From Microcyclospora pomicola (lineage: Eukaryota > Ascomycota > Dothideomycetes > Capnodiales), in contig NHNY01000030.1 of NCBI GenBank assembly GCA_002786065.1, forward strand, positions 124,001 to 188,000: a DNA stretch of 64,000 bases, given 5' to 3'. Under the pieces are notes generated by a model. The model saw nothing but the letters and a program-made list of their open reading frames with translations. It was not told the DNA's origin and searched no databases. A program made the translations under genes and the position numbers. Position 1 is the first letter of the stretch, and every line of letters begins with the position of its first letter. Positions 31,411 to 40,983 of this stretch are shown here, piece by piece.

Positions 31411-32873
31411 ATGTCTATCTGGGACGGACTAGATCGCGCCTCAGTCGAAGACAAGATCAAAAGACTCGAGGTCGAAGCTCCTGTACAGGATGTCTCAGAA
31501 TTACCCGCACTCCTGTGTTCAAGCACGCCATACCCAGACCACTTCATGCCTTTCATCGTCGAGTCTCAACTCGCCGCCTGCTTCTCCTCGATCGCAGCCT
31601 GGACAAATCATCCCCGAGATATCGCAGCGGCAACGCTGCAGCACCGGACCAACCCGGAGTCATTGCTACTCTCTGTAGCTGTGAATGAAGGCGTCCAGCC
31701 GGTGGTAGAAGCAGCCTTGCGAAAGTTGGTCGACACATTGCAGCAATGTGCAGCTCATGGTATGCGTTCACCCATGAGAATCCAACGGCGAGTCACTGAT
31801 TGAGCAAAGCACCGTCCAAGAGGAATAGGATCCAATGTGCCCATGAGTGCCTACGCATCATCGTATCTCTGCATCGCGACCGCATATTCTGGCGCTTAGG
31901 GTCTAAGAAAGCGCAGGGCCAGCGAGCAGACAAGGCATGGCCTGGTATGGCTGTTCGTATGCGACAATTGGCGATAGCAAAGATAAAGCCCGACACAAAA
32001 CGCCCGAACCCTGATGCTGCGAAGCTCATCCAGCAGATACTGACTTTTGAAGCTGATGTTGAGGTCGCAGCGCATTGTACGCCAGGAACCGTGCTCCAAC
32101 CTTGTGCAGAGGAAGTAGAAGCTCTTACAGCAGTGATACATTCCGCATATGCTATATCGTCTCCAACAACAAGCATCATCACACGTCTTCAGCGGCTCTG
32201 CATCCCCACCAACCGAAGAGAGTATCGATATATCCAAGCGCTGAGCAACTACTGGACCATCAGCCTTTATCTCTCCAAAGCCGCCTTACATTACTCAACC
32301 TGGTATACCAACCTCACCCTGAATTGTTGTCCAGTACCAATCCGACTTGAAAGCCAGACCGCAGAATTCTATGTGCATGCAGAGATTCAGCTCTTGCTGC
32401 AGCACGAGCTGAATGCCTTGCCTTTTCCACCTCGGTACATTTCCGCGAATAAGCAAGCCTGCTTTCTGTGCTATTGTTTCATTCGAGCCTATGGTGGATA
32501 TAGTATTGCGGGATCTCATGGCCACGTCCACCACCAGTGGGCCGTCCTTCCTCCGGAGGGCATGGATACTCAGCATCAGGAACGACTGAAAGAAGCATTG
32601 GCGGTCACAGCGTCAGATGTTGATATAGCATTGAAGAATGCCGCTACAACGAGAGCGATAAGGTACATCGATCCTGCACAGTCAGTGCTGCAGCTAGTCG
32701 AAGACCAGCTGAGATCCCCGTCGCAATCCTCAATAGAGTCCGTCGTGGAACCCTACCCAGCTGAGTCTTTGGAGAAGGAAGATATTTCTAGCACGACTAT
32801 CACGAACCGTGTATCGGTACAGAGGAAGCGCTGGAAGATGACCGTAGCACGTCTATGCTGTGCGGGCGAGTGA
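31411..32873 (+). CDS. OTT_1508-type nucleic-acid/nucleotide deaminase-like protein
   Basis: Two exons, 31411..31759 and 31810..32873, with a 50-bp intron (GTATGC, branch CTGAT, CAAAG) give 470 residues. The join reads QQCAAHAPSKRNRIQCAHEC. The C-terminal half carries a zinc-deaminase signature: VHAEIQLLLQHE with the zinc histidine and catalytic Glu near residue 305, then ACFLCYCFIRAYGGY with a C-x2-C pair near 333-336, and SHGHVHHQWAVLP. This is the arrangement of the OTT_1508 deaminase superfamily (PF14441), widespread in fungi and of unknown substrate. The N-terminal about 300 residues are alpha-helical and family specific. No signal peptide or membrane segment is seen. The gene is tail-to-tail with the GCP5-like gene. 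Confidence 0.82.
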
Positions 32874-33018
32874 AATGTGAGGACAGGCGACGTAGCAGTG
32901 GCCAGGCCAAAGGAAGTCCCTGCAGCAGGTTAGACTCTTCACAATCTCGAGAAGTGTCCTGTGTACAGGCGGCACATCTTCGAGCTTGTATCGAGTTGTA
33001 GGGTCGAGATTAGCCGAG

Positions 33019-35610
33019 CTATCCTCCGGACTTCGAATCTAGCCTCTGAGCAAGCATCTCCAGCGACGACTCCCCGCCAGCTCTGCCTATACTCCGCAAG
33101 CCTGCCACAACAAAGTAGTAAGAGCTGTCGAACTGCTCTGAAAGCACTCTGATCGTGCGCAGGTTCTGTTGTAGCACAGTCCGACTGTCTTCCGACTCGT
33201 CCTGGCCAAGCTTTTGAGCCGAGACCAGCTGGGCCCATACATCGGAGAACTGTTCGCAGAGCTCGATGATCTTGACAACCGTGTTTCGAACGGGCGCTAG
33301 CTTGTTAGCGATGAGCAAGCTTAATTCAAGATGCTTGGTGTAGTCAGACCAGATAGATGCCATGTTGTCGATAGCATCTGCAGCCATCATCTGGCTAGCC
33401 ATAGCTTTGTGCTGTACCGCGCTGGATGTGGTGATATGGTCATGGATGATCTCCAGGAACCAGAGTAAACGTTGGCGGAACCTCAACGCCATCTCAATCG
33501 ACTTCGCGAACGAAAGATCTTTCGTGCCAAGCAGCCGAATATTGAGGACTTGCACGCTCAGTCGCGATTTGGCATGATAAGTTTGCAGCAGGAAAGTCAA
33601 TGCTCTTTGGTGTACGGTGGGAGATTGCTCACGTGTGATGTTTTGAGCTGGCCACGAGAAGTGGTAGTCCACCAATATCGTAGTCAGTTCTTGTGTGATC
33701 GACGCGACTGTGTCCGTGCTCTTGCTGTAGTCATGTTCTAAACAACGCACTGATAAGCTACCACGATCGACACAGGAAGGCAGGCCGAGACTATGTTGAG
33801 CAAGTTCAGAAAGCATGAAAGCGTTTCTCCAAAATGTCTTGCTGCTATTCCCATTAGACCGAGCTGCTTCGTGGCTATTTGAGATCCGCATGAGTAGTGA
33901 TTCCGCAAACGTGTCGAACAAACTGCCGTCTTTGGCAAAGTAGACGAACTCCAATGCCTTGATCGTGTCGCCGAGTTTGTAGTCGAAGTTCAGTCTCGTC
34001 TGCAAATCGGGCGTATTGTCTAATGCTGTCCGTGAAAGCCAGCCACGGATCTGCTCGGTGAAGATTTCTGAATACGGCAAGAGCATCCCGTCGTCACATT
34101 GTGAGCTGGCGCCTTGGAGTGCGAGAGTGAATGCTTCAAGGTCAACATGCAGGGCTTCTACATTTGCAGACTCCCGTTCCTGTATGAGTAGTCTCAAAAA
34201 CGCTTGGGTCTTGCCAGTGGCAAGGATCTGCTCAGCGAAGGGATGGAGAAACGAAGGGGCCGCAAGTCTACCGCCAGACATGGAACGTAAGTCGTAGCGC
34301 TTGTACCAGACATCGGACAGGGGGCATTCAGGTCCTAGATCCCGTACCAGGAATGTGTCTTGATGGAAGGTTGGAAGCACACCTTGCCGCGCCCATTCAC
34401 CTACAGGTCTGAGGTAGGTATTCAATCCAGGAGTCAGAACAGCAGAGAACACCCGAAACGTCTCGATATCTCCAGTGAGCTGCATCATACAAGTTTCCTC
34501 AAATAAGTTCTCCAGTAGGGCGAAGGGGTTAAAATCGGTCTGTTTTGCGGATCCAACCACGCAACGCTCCAGCGTGGATGATAGGTGTGACAGCGAATGT
34601 GCTGACGACTCGACACTGGCCCATAATGCTATCAGGCTGACTGGTGATGTCGTGGCTGGGTGGAGATATTTGCTCTCGATCACGGTCAGATGGCGATCAA
34701 ATGTCAGAAAAAGCGAGCGAACAGCCGCTTGTATACTTTGCGTCCAGTCGATATCCTCGGTTGCTCGTGACCAAGTACGGATGATATTGAGTTTGGACCC
34801 GAGCTCAGTACATTGATCCAAGACGGCCGTGACGCTGGTTCTGGAGGCAGTTGCAAGGGCAGGAGTATTGCTCAGGCTAACTTTGCCAGACTTGGCATCT
34901 TTCGAGAACACATTCGTGGGGAGGCCATGTAACATGGTCAACACCTCACGACAGAGGACTAACTCAGAAACAACAGTCTCGTTGTCTGCTTGTACGTTCC
35001 TGAGATGATCCGAGGCAAGCCGCACACTGCTCAACGCACTATCATCGACAAAGAGCACGTGCTGTTGAGCAAGCGACACAAAGTCCTCGCCGTCAAGACT
35101 CGTTGCTTGCGTAGACGTCGTATGATCTGCATCAAGCTCATACAGTGTTGCTTCATCGCCACTCGAATGGTAACCACGTTCAACATCGTCCCATAGTCCG
35201 TCATCATCGGAATCATTTGCTATGATCGAGCTCCACGTCAAGGCACCAAAGTCAGACTGTCTGAACCTATCAAGGCAATCATCCTCGGTCTTCTCCGCGG
35301 GTTTGTCGGAGAGAAGCAACAACAAGGACAAGATCTCTGGTATATATTTCGTTCCGTTGAGGGGCAGCTCATCTAGACGAGTCTGCAGGGCGCCGGCAAG
35401 AGCATCACGATTCACGACTTCAAACTTCTCGACCAGTCCGGCGTATGATGATTTGATCGCAAATTGGTTGGTACGCGCACTGCTTTGGTCCTTCAGTGTT
35501 CGGCCAGCTTTATCGCGTGCACTGTCGAAGGATTGGTCGTTGGGGTTCAACCCGGAGATACTGGTGACCAGGCCATCCAGCAGCAGGCCCTGAGCTGTCG
35601 CATGTGCCAT
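33019..35610 (-). CDS. Gamma-tubulin complex component, GCP5-like
   Basis: A single exon gives 863 residues from the ATG at 35610 (MAHATAQGLLLDGLV). The frame extends 16 codons further upstream, but that stretch is unlike the family. The N-terminal acidic segment GLWDDVERGYHSSGDE resembles the linker of GCP5/GCP6 proteins. The region from about 230 onward is the Spc97/Spc98 (GCP) fold, with LVLCREVLTMLHGLPTNVF in the N-terminal grip domain and a C-terminal gamma-tubulin-binding domain ending LEMLAQRLDS. GCP5-type subunits stabilise the gamma-tubulin ring complex at spindle pole bodies and nucleate microtubules. Assignment to GCP5 rather than GCP4 or GCP6 rests on the acidic linker and length and is less sure than the superfamily. 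Confidence 0.8.
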   Translation of the reverse strand: MAHATAQGLLLDGLVTSISGLNPNDQSFDSARDKAGRTLKDQSSARTNQFAIKSSYAGLVEKFEVVNRDALAGALQTRLDELPLNGTKYIPEILSLLLLLSDKPAEKTEDDCLDRFRQSDFGALTWSSIIANDSDDDGLWDDVERGYHSSGDEATLYELDADHTTSTQATSLDGEDFVSLAQQHVLFVDDSALSSVRLASDHLRNVQADNETVVSELVLCREVLTMLHGLPTNVFSKDAKSGKVSLSNTPALATASRTSVTAVLDQCTELGSKLNIIRTWSRATEDIDWTQSIQAAVRSLFLTFDRHLTVIESKYLHPATTSPVSLIALWASVESSAHSLSHLSSTLERCVVGSAKQTDFNPFALLENLFEETCMMQLTGDIETFRVFSAVLTPGLNTYLRPVGEWARQGVLPTFHQDTFLVRDLGPECPLSDVWYKRYDLRSMSGGRLAAPSFLHPFAEQILATGKTQAFLRLLIQERESANVEALHVDLEAFTLALQGASSQCDDGMLLPYSEIFTEQIRGWLSRTALDNTPDLQTRLNFDYKLGDTIKALEFVYFAKDGSLFDTFAESLLMRISNSHEAARSNGNSSKTFWRNAFMLSELAQHSLGLPSCVDRGSLSVRCLEHDYSKSTDTVASITQELTTILVDYHFSWPAQNITREQSPTVHQRALTFLLQTYHAKSRLSVQVLNIRLLGTKDLSFAKSIEMALRFRQRLLWFLEIIHDHITTSSAVQHKAMASQMMAADAIDNMASIWSDYTKHLELSLLIANKLAPVRNTVVKIIELCEQFSDVWAQLVSAQKLGQDESEDSRTVLQQNLRTIRVLSEQFDSSYYFVVAGLRSIGRAGGESSLEMLAQRLDSKSGG

Positions 35611-36086
35611 GAGGCTTCCTCGCCATGTCCAGAGTGGGTGGTGGCAGCGATGTAACACAGTCGGAGATGCTTATTGTTGTATCGATACAACAACCCGAAG
35701 CTGACGCGAAGTCACGTTCGGCAGTTCCAGACTCTTAGCGGGAAAATCATACACGGAACATCGAATAGTCATCCTTAGGGCTGGCCGGAACTGAGCCGAT
35801 CCAGCCCAGCTGCGCAATGATGGCGAACGCCGCGTGGGTGGCTGCTGCTTGAGCCTCGCTAGGCCAAAAGTTCGGCTACGGAGGTTTGATTGACCTTCCC
35901 CATTTCTAAGCACGATCCGTCCATCGCACATCACTTTCATACATGAACTCCTCTCCTGCATCCCTGCATTCAGCGCAATAGTTTTCACCACGGCGCATGC
36001 GACAGCGCCGGATGCTATCGCTCTGGCGGCGCTCATTGTCTGATTTCTACGTCCCCCGCCCCTGCCTATAGCGCAACAAAGCCATC
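35611..36086. other. Divergent promoter region between the GCP5-like and GT15 genes
   Basis: This 476-bp gap contains the 5' flanks of two divergent genes. A 122-codon open frame on the minus strand covers most of it but has no motif and no homologue I recognise. Confidence 0.45.
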
Positions 36087-37421
36087 ATGGCTATGTTCAA
36101 GCCGGTGCGGTACCTGCTGATCGCGGGAGTCGTCATGTTTGTCTTTCTCGTCCTGTCCTTCATACGCGATCCGGACTCGATGCGGATGTCTCCCAGACCC
36201 GGACGCAAGACAACAATGGAGAAGATGGATCGAGATCCCAATCTTGACGGTAGGCGTGCCCGATAACCGACAGGAGTGCGAAGCGTATGGGCATTGAGAC
36301 TGATGGCAATTGTAGCGACTGGCGAGCCTCCCGAACCTTTACGACGCGTCATGGGCAACAACTACGATGCCGATAATCCTAACAGCGATCGCATCAATGC
36401 CACACTATTATCCTTGGTGAGAAACAGGGAATTGAAGGACTTGGTTCAGAGCATGCAAGACTTGGAGCGGACATGGAACCACAAGTTCAACTACCCCTGG
36501 CTGTTCATCAACAACGAGCCATTCACCGACGAGTTTAAAGAGGTCACTCGGCAGAACACTAAAGCCCACATCACTTACGCTACGATTCCCTCGGACCATT
36601 GGGACGTACCATCATGGATCAACCTCGACTTGATGGAGGAGAGCGCAAAGATTCTAGAAGAGGCTGGCGTCCAGTATGCACATATGACTACATACCATCA
36701 AATGTGTAGATGGAACAGCGGCAAATTCTACCACCACCCAGCACTGGAAGGCATGGATTATTACTGGCGGGTTGAGCCGAACGTGCACTTCTTCTGCGAT
36801 GTCGACTACGATGTTTTCCGATATATGCGCGATCATAACAAGACATACGGGTTCACCGTCAACCTCTACGACAGCCCGGAGTCCATCGCTACGCTTTGGC
36901 CCGAGACGACCAAATTCCTCGCGGCGCATCCAGAAACACTGCATGAGAACAACGCCATGAATTGGCTGACAGATAAGGATCACCGACCTGACCACTTTGA
37001 CAAGGCCAATGGCTACAGTACCTGTCATTTTTGGTCCAATTTCGAGATTGCCGCCGTGGACTTCTGGCGCCAGCCTGCATACGAGAAGTACTTTGAGCAC
37101 CTCGACCGTGCTGGCGGCTTTTTCTACGAACGCTGGGGTGACGCACCTGTCCACTCGATTGGTCTGGGTTTGTTTGAGGATAAGAACAAGATTCATTGGT
37201 TCAAGGACATCGGATACCAACACATCCCTTTCTTCAACTGTCCCAATTCTCCGAAGTGTTCCGGATGCGAGGCTGGACGGTTCACCGATGGCGAGGAATT
37301 CTTGAACAAAGAAGACTGCCGGCCAAACTGGTTCAAGTACGTCGGCAACGAATGGACGCTACCCGATCAGACTCCTGTGGGAGGTAGCATAGGAGAGATG
37401 CCTCCGCCGGGCTCGACATGA
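36087..37421 (+). CDS. Alpha-1,2-mannosyltransferase of the KRE2/MNT1 (GT15) family
   Basis: Two exons, 36087..36249 and 36316..37421, with a 66-bp intron give 422 residues. Exon 1 codes a short cytosolic tail and one hydrophobic signal anchor at about residues 9-25 (YLLIAGVVMFVFLVLSF), typical of type II Golgi enzymes. Exon 2 carries the GT15 catalytic domain, with MCRWNSGKFYHHPAL, the metal/donor region YYWRVEPNVHFFCDVDYDVF and the conserved end block CPNSPKCSGCEAGRFTDGEE. These enzymes transfer mannose from GDP-mannose to O- and N-linked glycans in the Golgi using Mn2+. The length is normal for the family. Several such paralogues exist in each fungus, so the exact member is not assigned. 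Confidence 0.95.
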
Positions 37422-38926
37422 GAACGGAGTAGTCGTTGGGGAAAAAAGCTGTACATATTGATTTTACCTAATGCGGCGAGCTTTCGAGCTTTGGTGACAC
37501 ACGTAAGCATGGCATGGGCCTGTCGGTTGAACCGACATGGGAAGTCCGAGCATACATTTCCAGCACGGCGTTTGGAGTGGTCTGTAAGGTACTGGGCTTG
37601 CGGTTGTGGGGACTGATTGTGTCGTCGATATGAAACAACACTCGAGCCATTTCATGAGACTTGATAGCAGAAAAACTTGGTGTGCAAACGCATGGTGCGC
37701 GTGGAAGAGCCAGGGAGCGGTGGCCTGCAAAGAGAACGTCAAAATCACCTTCCCTCAGCTGTTGCTCATTGTCTAAACAAATTTTTCGTGTACGTATAGA
37801 ATTGACAGCATTCCATCGTGTGATGCCCTGCATTCCATCCGACTTCACCTGCCAAAGATCATACGAGCTTGGCGGGATGTGTTACAAGATCGCCCACTCA
37901 CCGTCGCCACGCCATGATAGGCTACACAGGTGTTCTACAGAAGGTCGTGTCAGCTGGTATCAGCCGCATATGGCGAGTGTGCCGAGCCACCGAAGACGAG
38001 GTATGTCTGTGATGCAAGACGAATAGCATTGGCAGACACATTCCGTAAAGATCTCGTCTAAACTTCTCAATAACACGACCATGCCAGTGTACATCGGGGG
38101 TTGAGCACAGTTCTTGGCCACCGGATGGTGGCATCTCGACCGCTCATAACCCATGGACCACACATGCTCCCAGGACCGAAGACACATTCACGACAGACAT
38201 CCATACACAGACGCACATGGAAAAGAATATCTACACGACCGCTGCTACAGTCATCCGTGACGACTTTCGAGTTCCCCTGGCAATCTATGCCTGGTCGTAG
38301 CAGACGACATTCCATTATGCATCGCAGCTTTCTTTCACTCTGCACGTCACGTTGGTCGCACAAGACGACATGCATTCCCGCCGTCTCTGCGTGTACGACC
38401 TGCAGCCTGTCACGACACCGACCACCGTCACGGAGTCCACGCTACAGCACCGGTCATCTTGCGCGACCTGAGTTTCGTGTCGCACGCTCCCGATGAAAGA
38501 CATGGCGCTATTGCGAGCATCGACTGATCTGAAAGGAAGCCAGCCGAGCCATCGCTTAGGATTTTGCTGTCCTTTGACCAGTCTGGGTCTCGTGTGTCAT
38601 CGAGTCGGGGGCTAGACTTCACATGCCACGGGTGCAGCGTCTTCACCATTGTGATGAAGGCCGTGCTCACTGGATGGCCTGTCTGACCGGGGACTGTCTC
38701 GCATCCTAGCGCTCGGACGGGGATGTGACGGCGACGCAGTCTGTACGACCCTGATGGTGGTCGCAGCAAATGAACGACTGGCCTGTGGAGACGAAGAAAG
38801 ATATATATGTCTTCATCTGCCCGCCCACTCCGACCCTCTGCTGCGGCACATCACCTCACCTTTCGCTCTTCGCCATCCAACTATTCCACCCCATTGAAAA
38901 GCAAAAGGCAAAAGGCATTTGTCAAG
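37422..38926. other. Long intergenic gap ahead of the small secreted protein
   Basis: This 1.5-kb interval has several short open frames on both strands, none with motifs or codon bias. A TATATAT element at 38802-38808 lies 119-125 bp upstream of the small secreted protein ATG and is its probable TATA box. The rest shows nothing I can name. Confidence 0.45.
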
Positions 38927-39313
38927 ATGCTCCTCCCAGTGCTCTGCCTCGCAGCACTACCAACCACACTAGCCCTTGCGCTGGTCCCCGACTCACGCCT
39001 CTCACTGCTGCCCACCAACACAACTATCGGCTACTTCACCGGCGGGACCAGCAGCGCCCCATGCGCCTACAACGTCGCGAACGGCACGCTGCAAGCCTCC
39101 GCGTGCCGCGAGCTGGCCGTCTCCGGGATCCGCATCGCCTCGGTGCCGCATCACAACTGCACCGCGACTATGTGGTACGGCTCGGCGACGTGCAGTGGGG
39201 GCGATTCGACGCCCATCTCACTGCCGGCGGGCAATGGGTCGACTTGTATTTCGACGGGGGTGCTCGATGGAGGCAACTGGCAGCACGCAAGTTTGGTGTG
39301 GAGCTGTCATTGA
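38927..39313 (+). CDS. Small secreted cysteine-rich protein
   Basis: A single exon gives 128 residues. Residues 1-18 (MLLPVLCLAALPTTLALA) form a signal peptide with an Ala-x-Ala cleavage site. The mature part has six cysteines (46, 60, 78, 89, 107, 127), compatible with three disulfides, and four N-glycosylation sequons (N31, N52, N77, N103). It has no further hydrophobic segment, so secretion into the medium or apoplast is likely. The size, cysteine content and isolated position with its own TATA box match the general description of fungal small secreted proteins, a class that includes candidate effectors. I do not recognise a named family. The frame is open 40 codons upstream, but the signal peptide fixes the start. 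Confidence 0.75.
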   Translation: MLLPVLCLAALPTTLALALVPDSRLSLLPTNTTIGYFTGGTSSAPCAYNVANGTLQASACRELAVSGIRIASVPHHNCTATMWYGSATCSGGDSTPISLPAGNGSTCISTGVLDGGNWQHASLVWSCH

Positions 39314-39787
39314 GGATGCTGGGCGGACCATGCCGGTGTCGAAGGACGGAGTGAAGATCCGAGGCAGGAGAAAGAGAAAGCAGGCTGAGGCAGAGAGAGA
39401 GAGGCAGGTGTGGTTGAACCAGAGGCAGAGTCATGATCAGGTGTGATAGTGTATGTTGATCGATAGAGACATGGTGGCCGGCGAGCTGGACTTGCGATGC
39501 CTTGTATTCATTCTTCAACTTCGATCCATACCTGCTTCTCCTCCGTATTTCCCTCTCAGCCTATGTCCTCGTCCATGTCGTATTACTTTGTCTGGCGCCC
39601 ATAGCATGGCTGAGAACTGACGTATAGCTCGCAGCTCACAGATCTCCGCGCGAGTATTCCTGCAATGAAAGACATGCAACCTATTATACCCTGCCACGGC
39701 CATCTACATCATTATTCCAGCCTCTCTCTCCACGCAGCAAAGCCACCCCTCCTTCCACATCCCACGTGCCACATCGAGCACCTCACA

Positions 39788-39817
39788 TACCTTACCTACC
39801 TTACCTTACATACCTAC
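39788..39817. repeat. CCTTAC/CCTAC short tandem repeat
   Basis: The stretch consists of imperfect CTTAC and CTACC units (ACCTTACCTACCTTACCTTA). It lies in intergenic DNA and looks like a decayed microsatellite. Confidence 0.6.
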
Positions 39818-40500
39818 GGACCAACATCATCCCAGCTCGGAAAAGACCAAACGGCCCGATTGCGATGCATCCCCAGATTGAGAGCCTGCCGTCCTCCTCC
39901 ACTTTTCTTGCCCGGATCGTGGGTGGGACGGTGGAGGCGCTGGTTCGCGTGGTGGGAAGTACGATATGCAGGGCCGACGCGGGGAATTTCTGGGGAGAGA
40001 CGAGGAGTAGGTAGGTACTTGAACTTGAGTACCTCAGTGAGCTGTGAAGGACTCGATCATCTGCTTTATCGATCATTCTGGGATTGTGACGAAGGGGCAA
40101 TACTGCATAGAGGTGGTTTCATGAACATGGTGAGGATCGGAGAATGCTATGTCAAATTGAAGGTGCTGTCGCCTTCTACTATGTCGTGGCGGAATTGGGT
40201 GAGGGAGTGAGGATTCAATGGCTCTCCGGCACTTTTGCATAAACCGTTGAGTCGAGGTTGCTAGCCATCTTATTACAGTGCCCGCCAAGTTGGAGATCAC
40301 AGTATAAGGTGTGCTTTCAGTTCAGCATCCAGCTCAGCTTTACGACGGTCTGGTAGGATCACCATCAACCGAAGAGTACAGTAAAGCAGTGATGAGGATC
40401 AGATAGAACATAAGGTAAGGTATCTTAGCATGACAGCGGGTAGCGACGTGCAGGCGGCTGAAGAGGAATTGAACGATGTCATAGGGCGGGCGGGTAAGTC

Positions 40501-40511
40501 GGGGGGGGGGG
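40501..40511. repeat. G11 homopolymer tract
   Basis: Eleven consecutive G residues lie about 470 bp upstream of the glycogen synthase ATG. Length errors in assembly are possible at such a tract. Confidence 0.8.
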
Positions 40512-40559
40512 AGAAGCTCTGACTTCAATTTCCAGACTGGCAGCTCTCGATCGTCGTAA

Positions 40560-40720
40560 CGTGACCAGCCTTCTTCTTTCTACCAGTCCACCACCTCACA
40601 ACAACAAATCTCTGCAACCGTCCTCACCACCACCACTCGACACTCCTCCACCTTTCTCTCCTCTCCAATCCACCCCTCTCGACACTCCCTCCCCCCTTCG
40701 CTCCCGCCGCCGCATCGACT
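40560..40720 (+). promoter_or_regulatory. Pyrimidine-rich promoter/leader tract of glycogen synthase
   Basis: This stretch is dominated by C and T on the coding strand, with repeated CGACACTCC units. Such CT-rich tracts often lie close to transcription start sites of highly expressed filamentous-fungal genes. Its role here is inferred from position. Confidence 0.4.
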
Positions 40721-40983
40721 GTGCTTCGTCCGGTCCATTGGCACCTCGCAGGCCCATAGCTCCAGCGGCACCGACCATCATTTCGTCACACCTCCGCACT
40801 TCCCTCTCCACGTGAGGAACGACACCAACAACCACTCCGACACCTTATTCGTCCCCTCCGCCCTTCGACACCGACGTCCGCTGGCATAACCTCGTTCTTC
40901 CTCGATTGTAACTGCGTGCAATCGTCTCCCGACCGGCTCGCTCGATATCCACTCCCGCCGTACCACCCCACCCTCCTTCCACA

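Larger units (their letters stand above)
39314..40983. other. Long intergenic and 5' leader region of glycogen synthase
   Basis: This 1.67-kb gap ends in the glycogen synthase leader. It contains a short CCTTAC/CCTAC repeat around 39788-39817, a run of eleven G at 40501-40511, and a long pyrimidine-rich tract from about 40560 to 40720. Open frames across these tracts are low-complexity and unsupported. Confidence 0.5.

Noticed and set aside
35671-36036. A 122-codon minus-strand frame starting MSAARAIASGA
   Set aside because: It lies in the divergent promoter, has no motif or splice support, and its composition is not protein-like throughout.
36654-37223. A 189-codon antisense frame in the mannosyltransferase gene
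   Set aside because: It mirrors the GT15 coding frame and has no family features.
37468-38769. Minus-strand frames between the mannosyltransferase and the small secreted protein
   Set aside because: I tried to join them into a gene, but found no consistent splice sites, motifs or codon bias.
39665-40210. A 181-codon frame with CCTTAC-derived Leu/Thr/Tyr repeats
   Set aside because: It is driven by a simple repeat and has no coding bias or domain.
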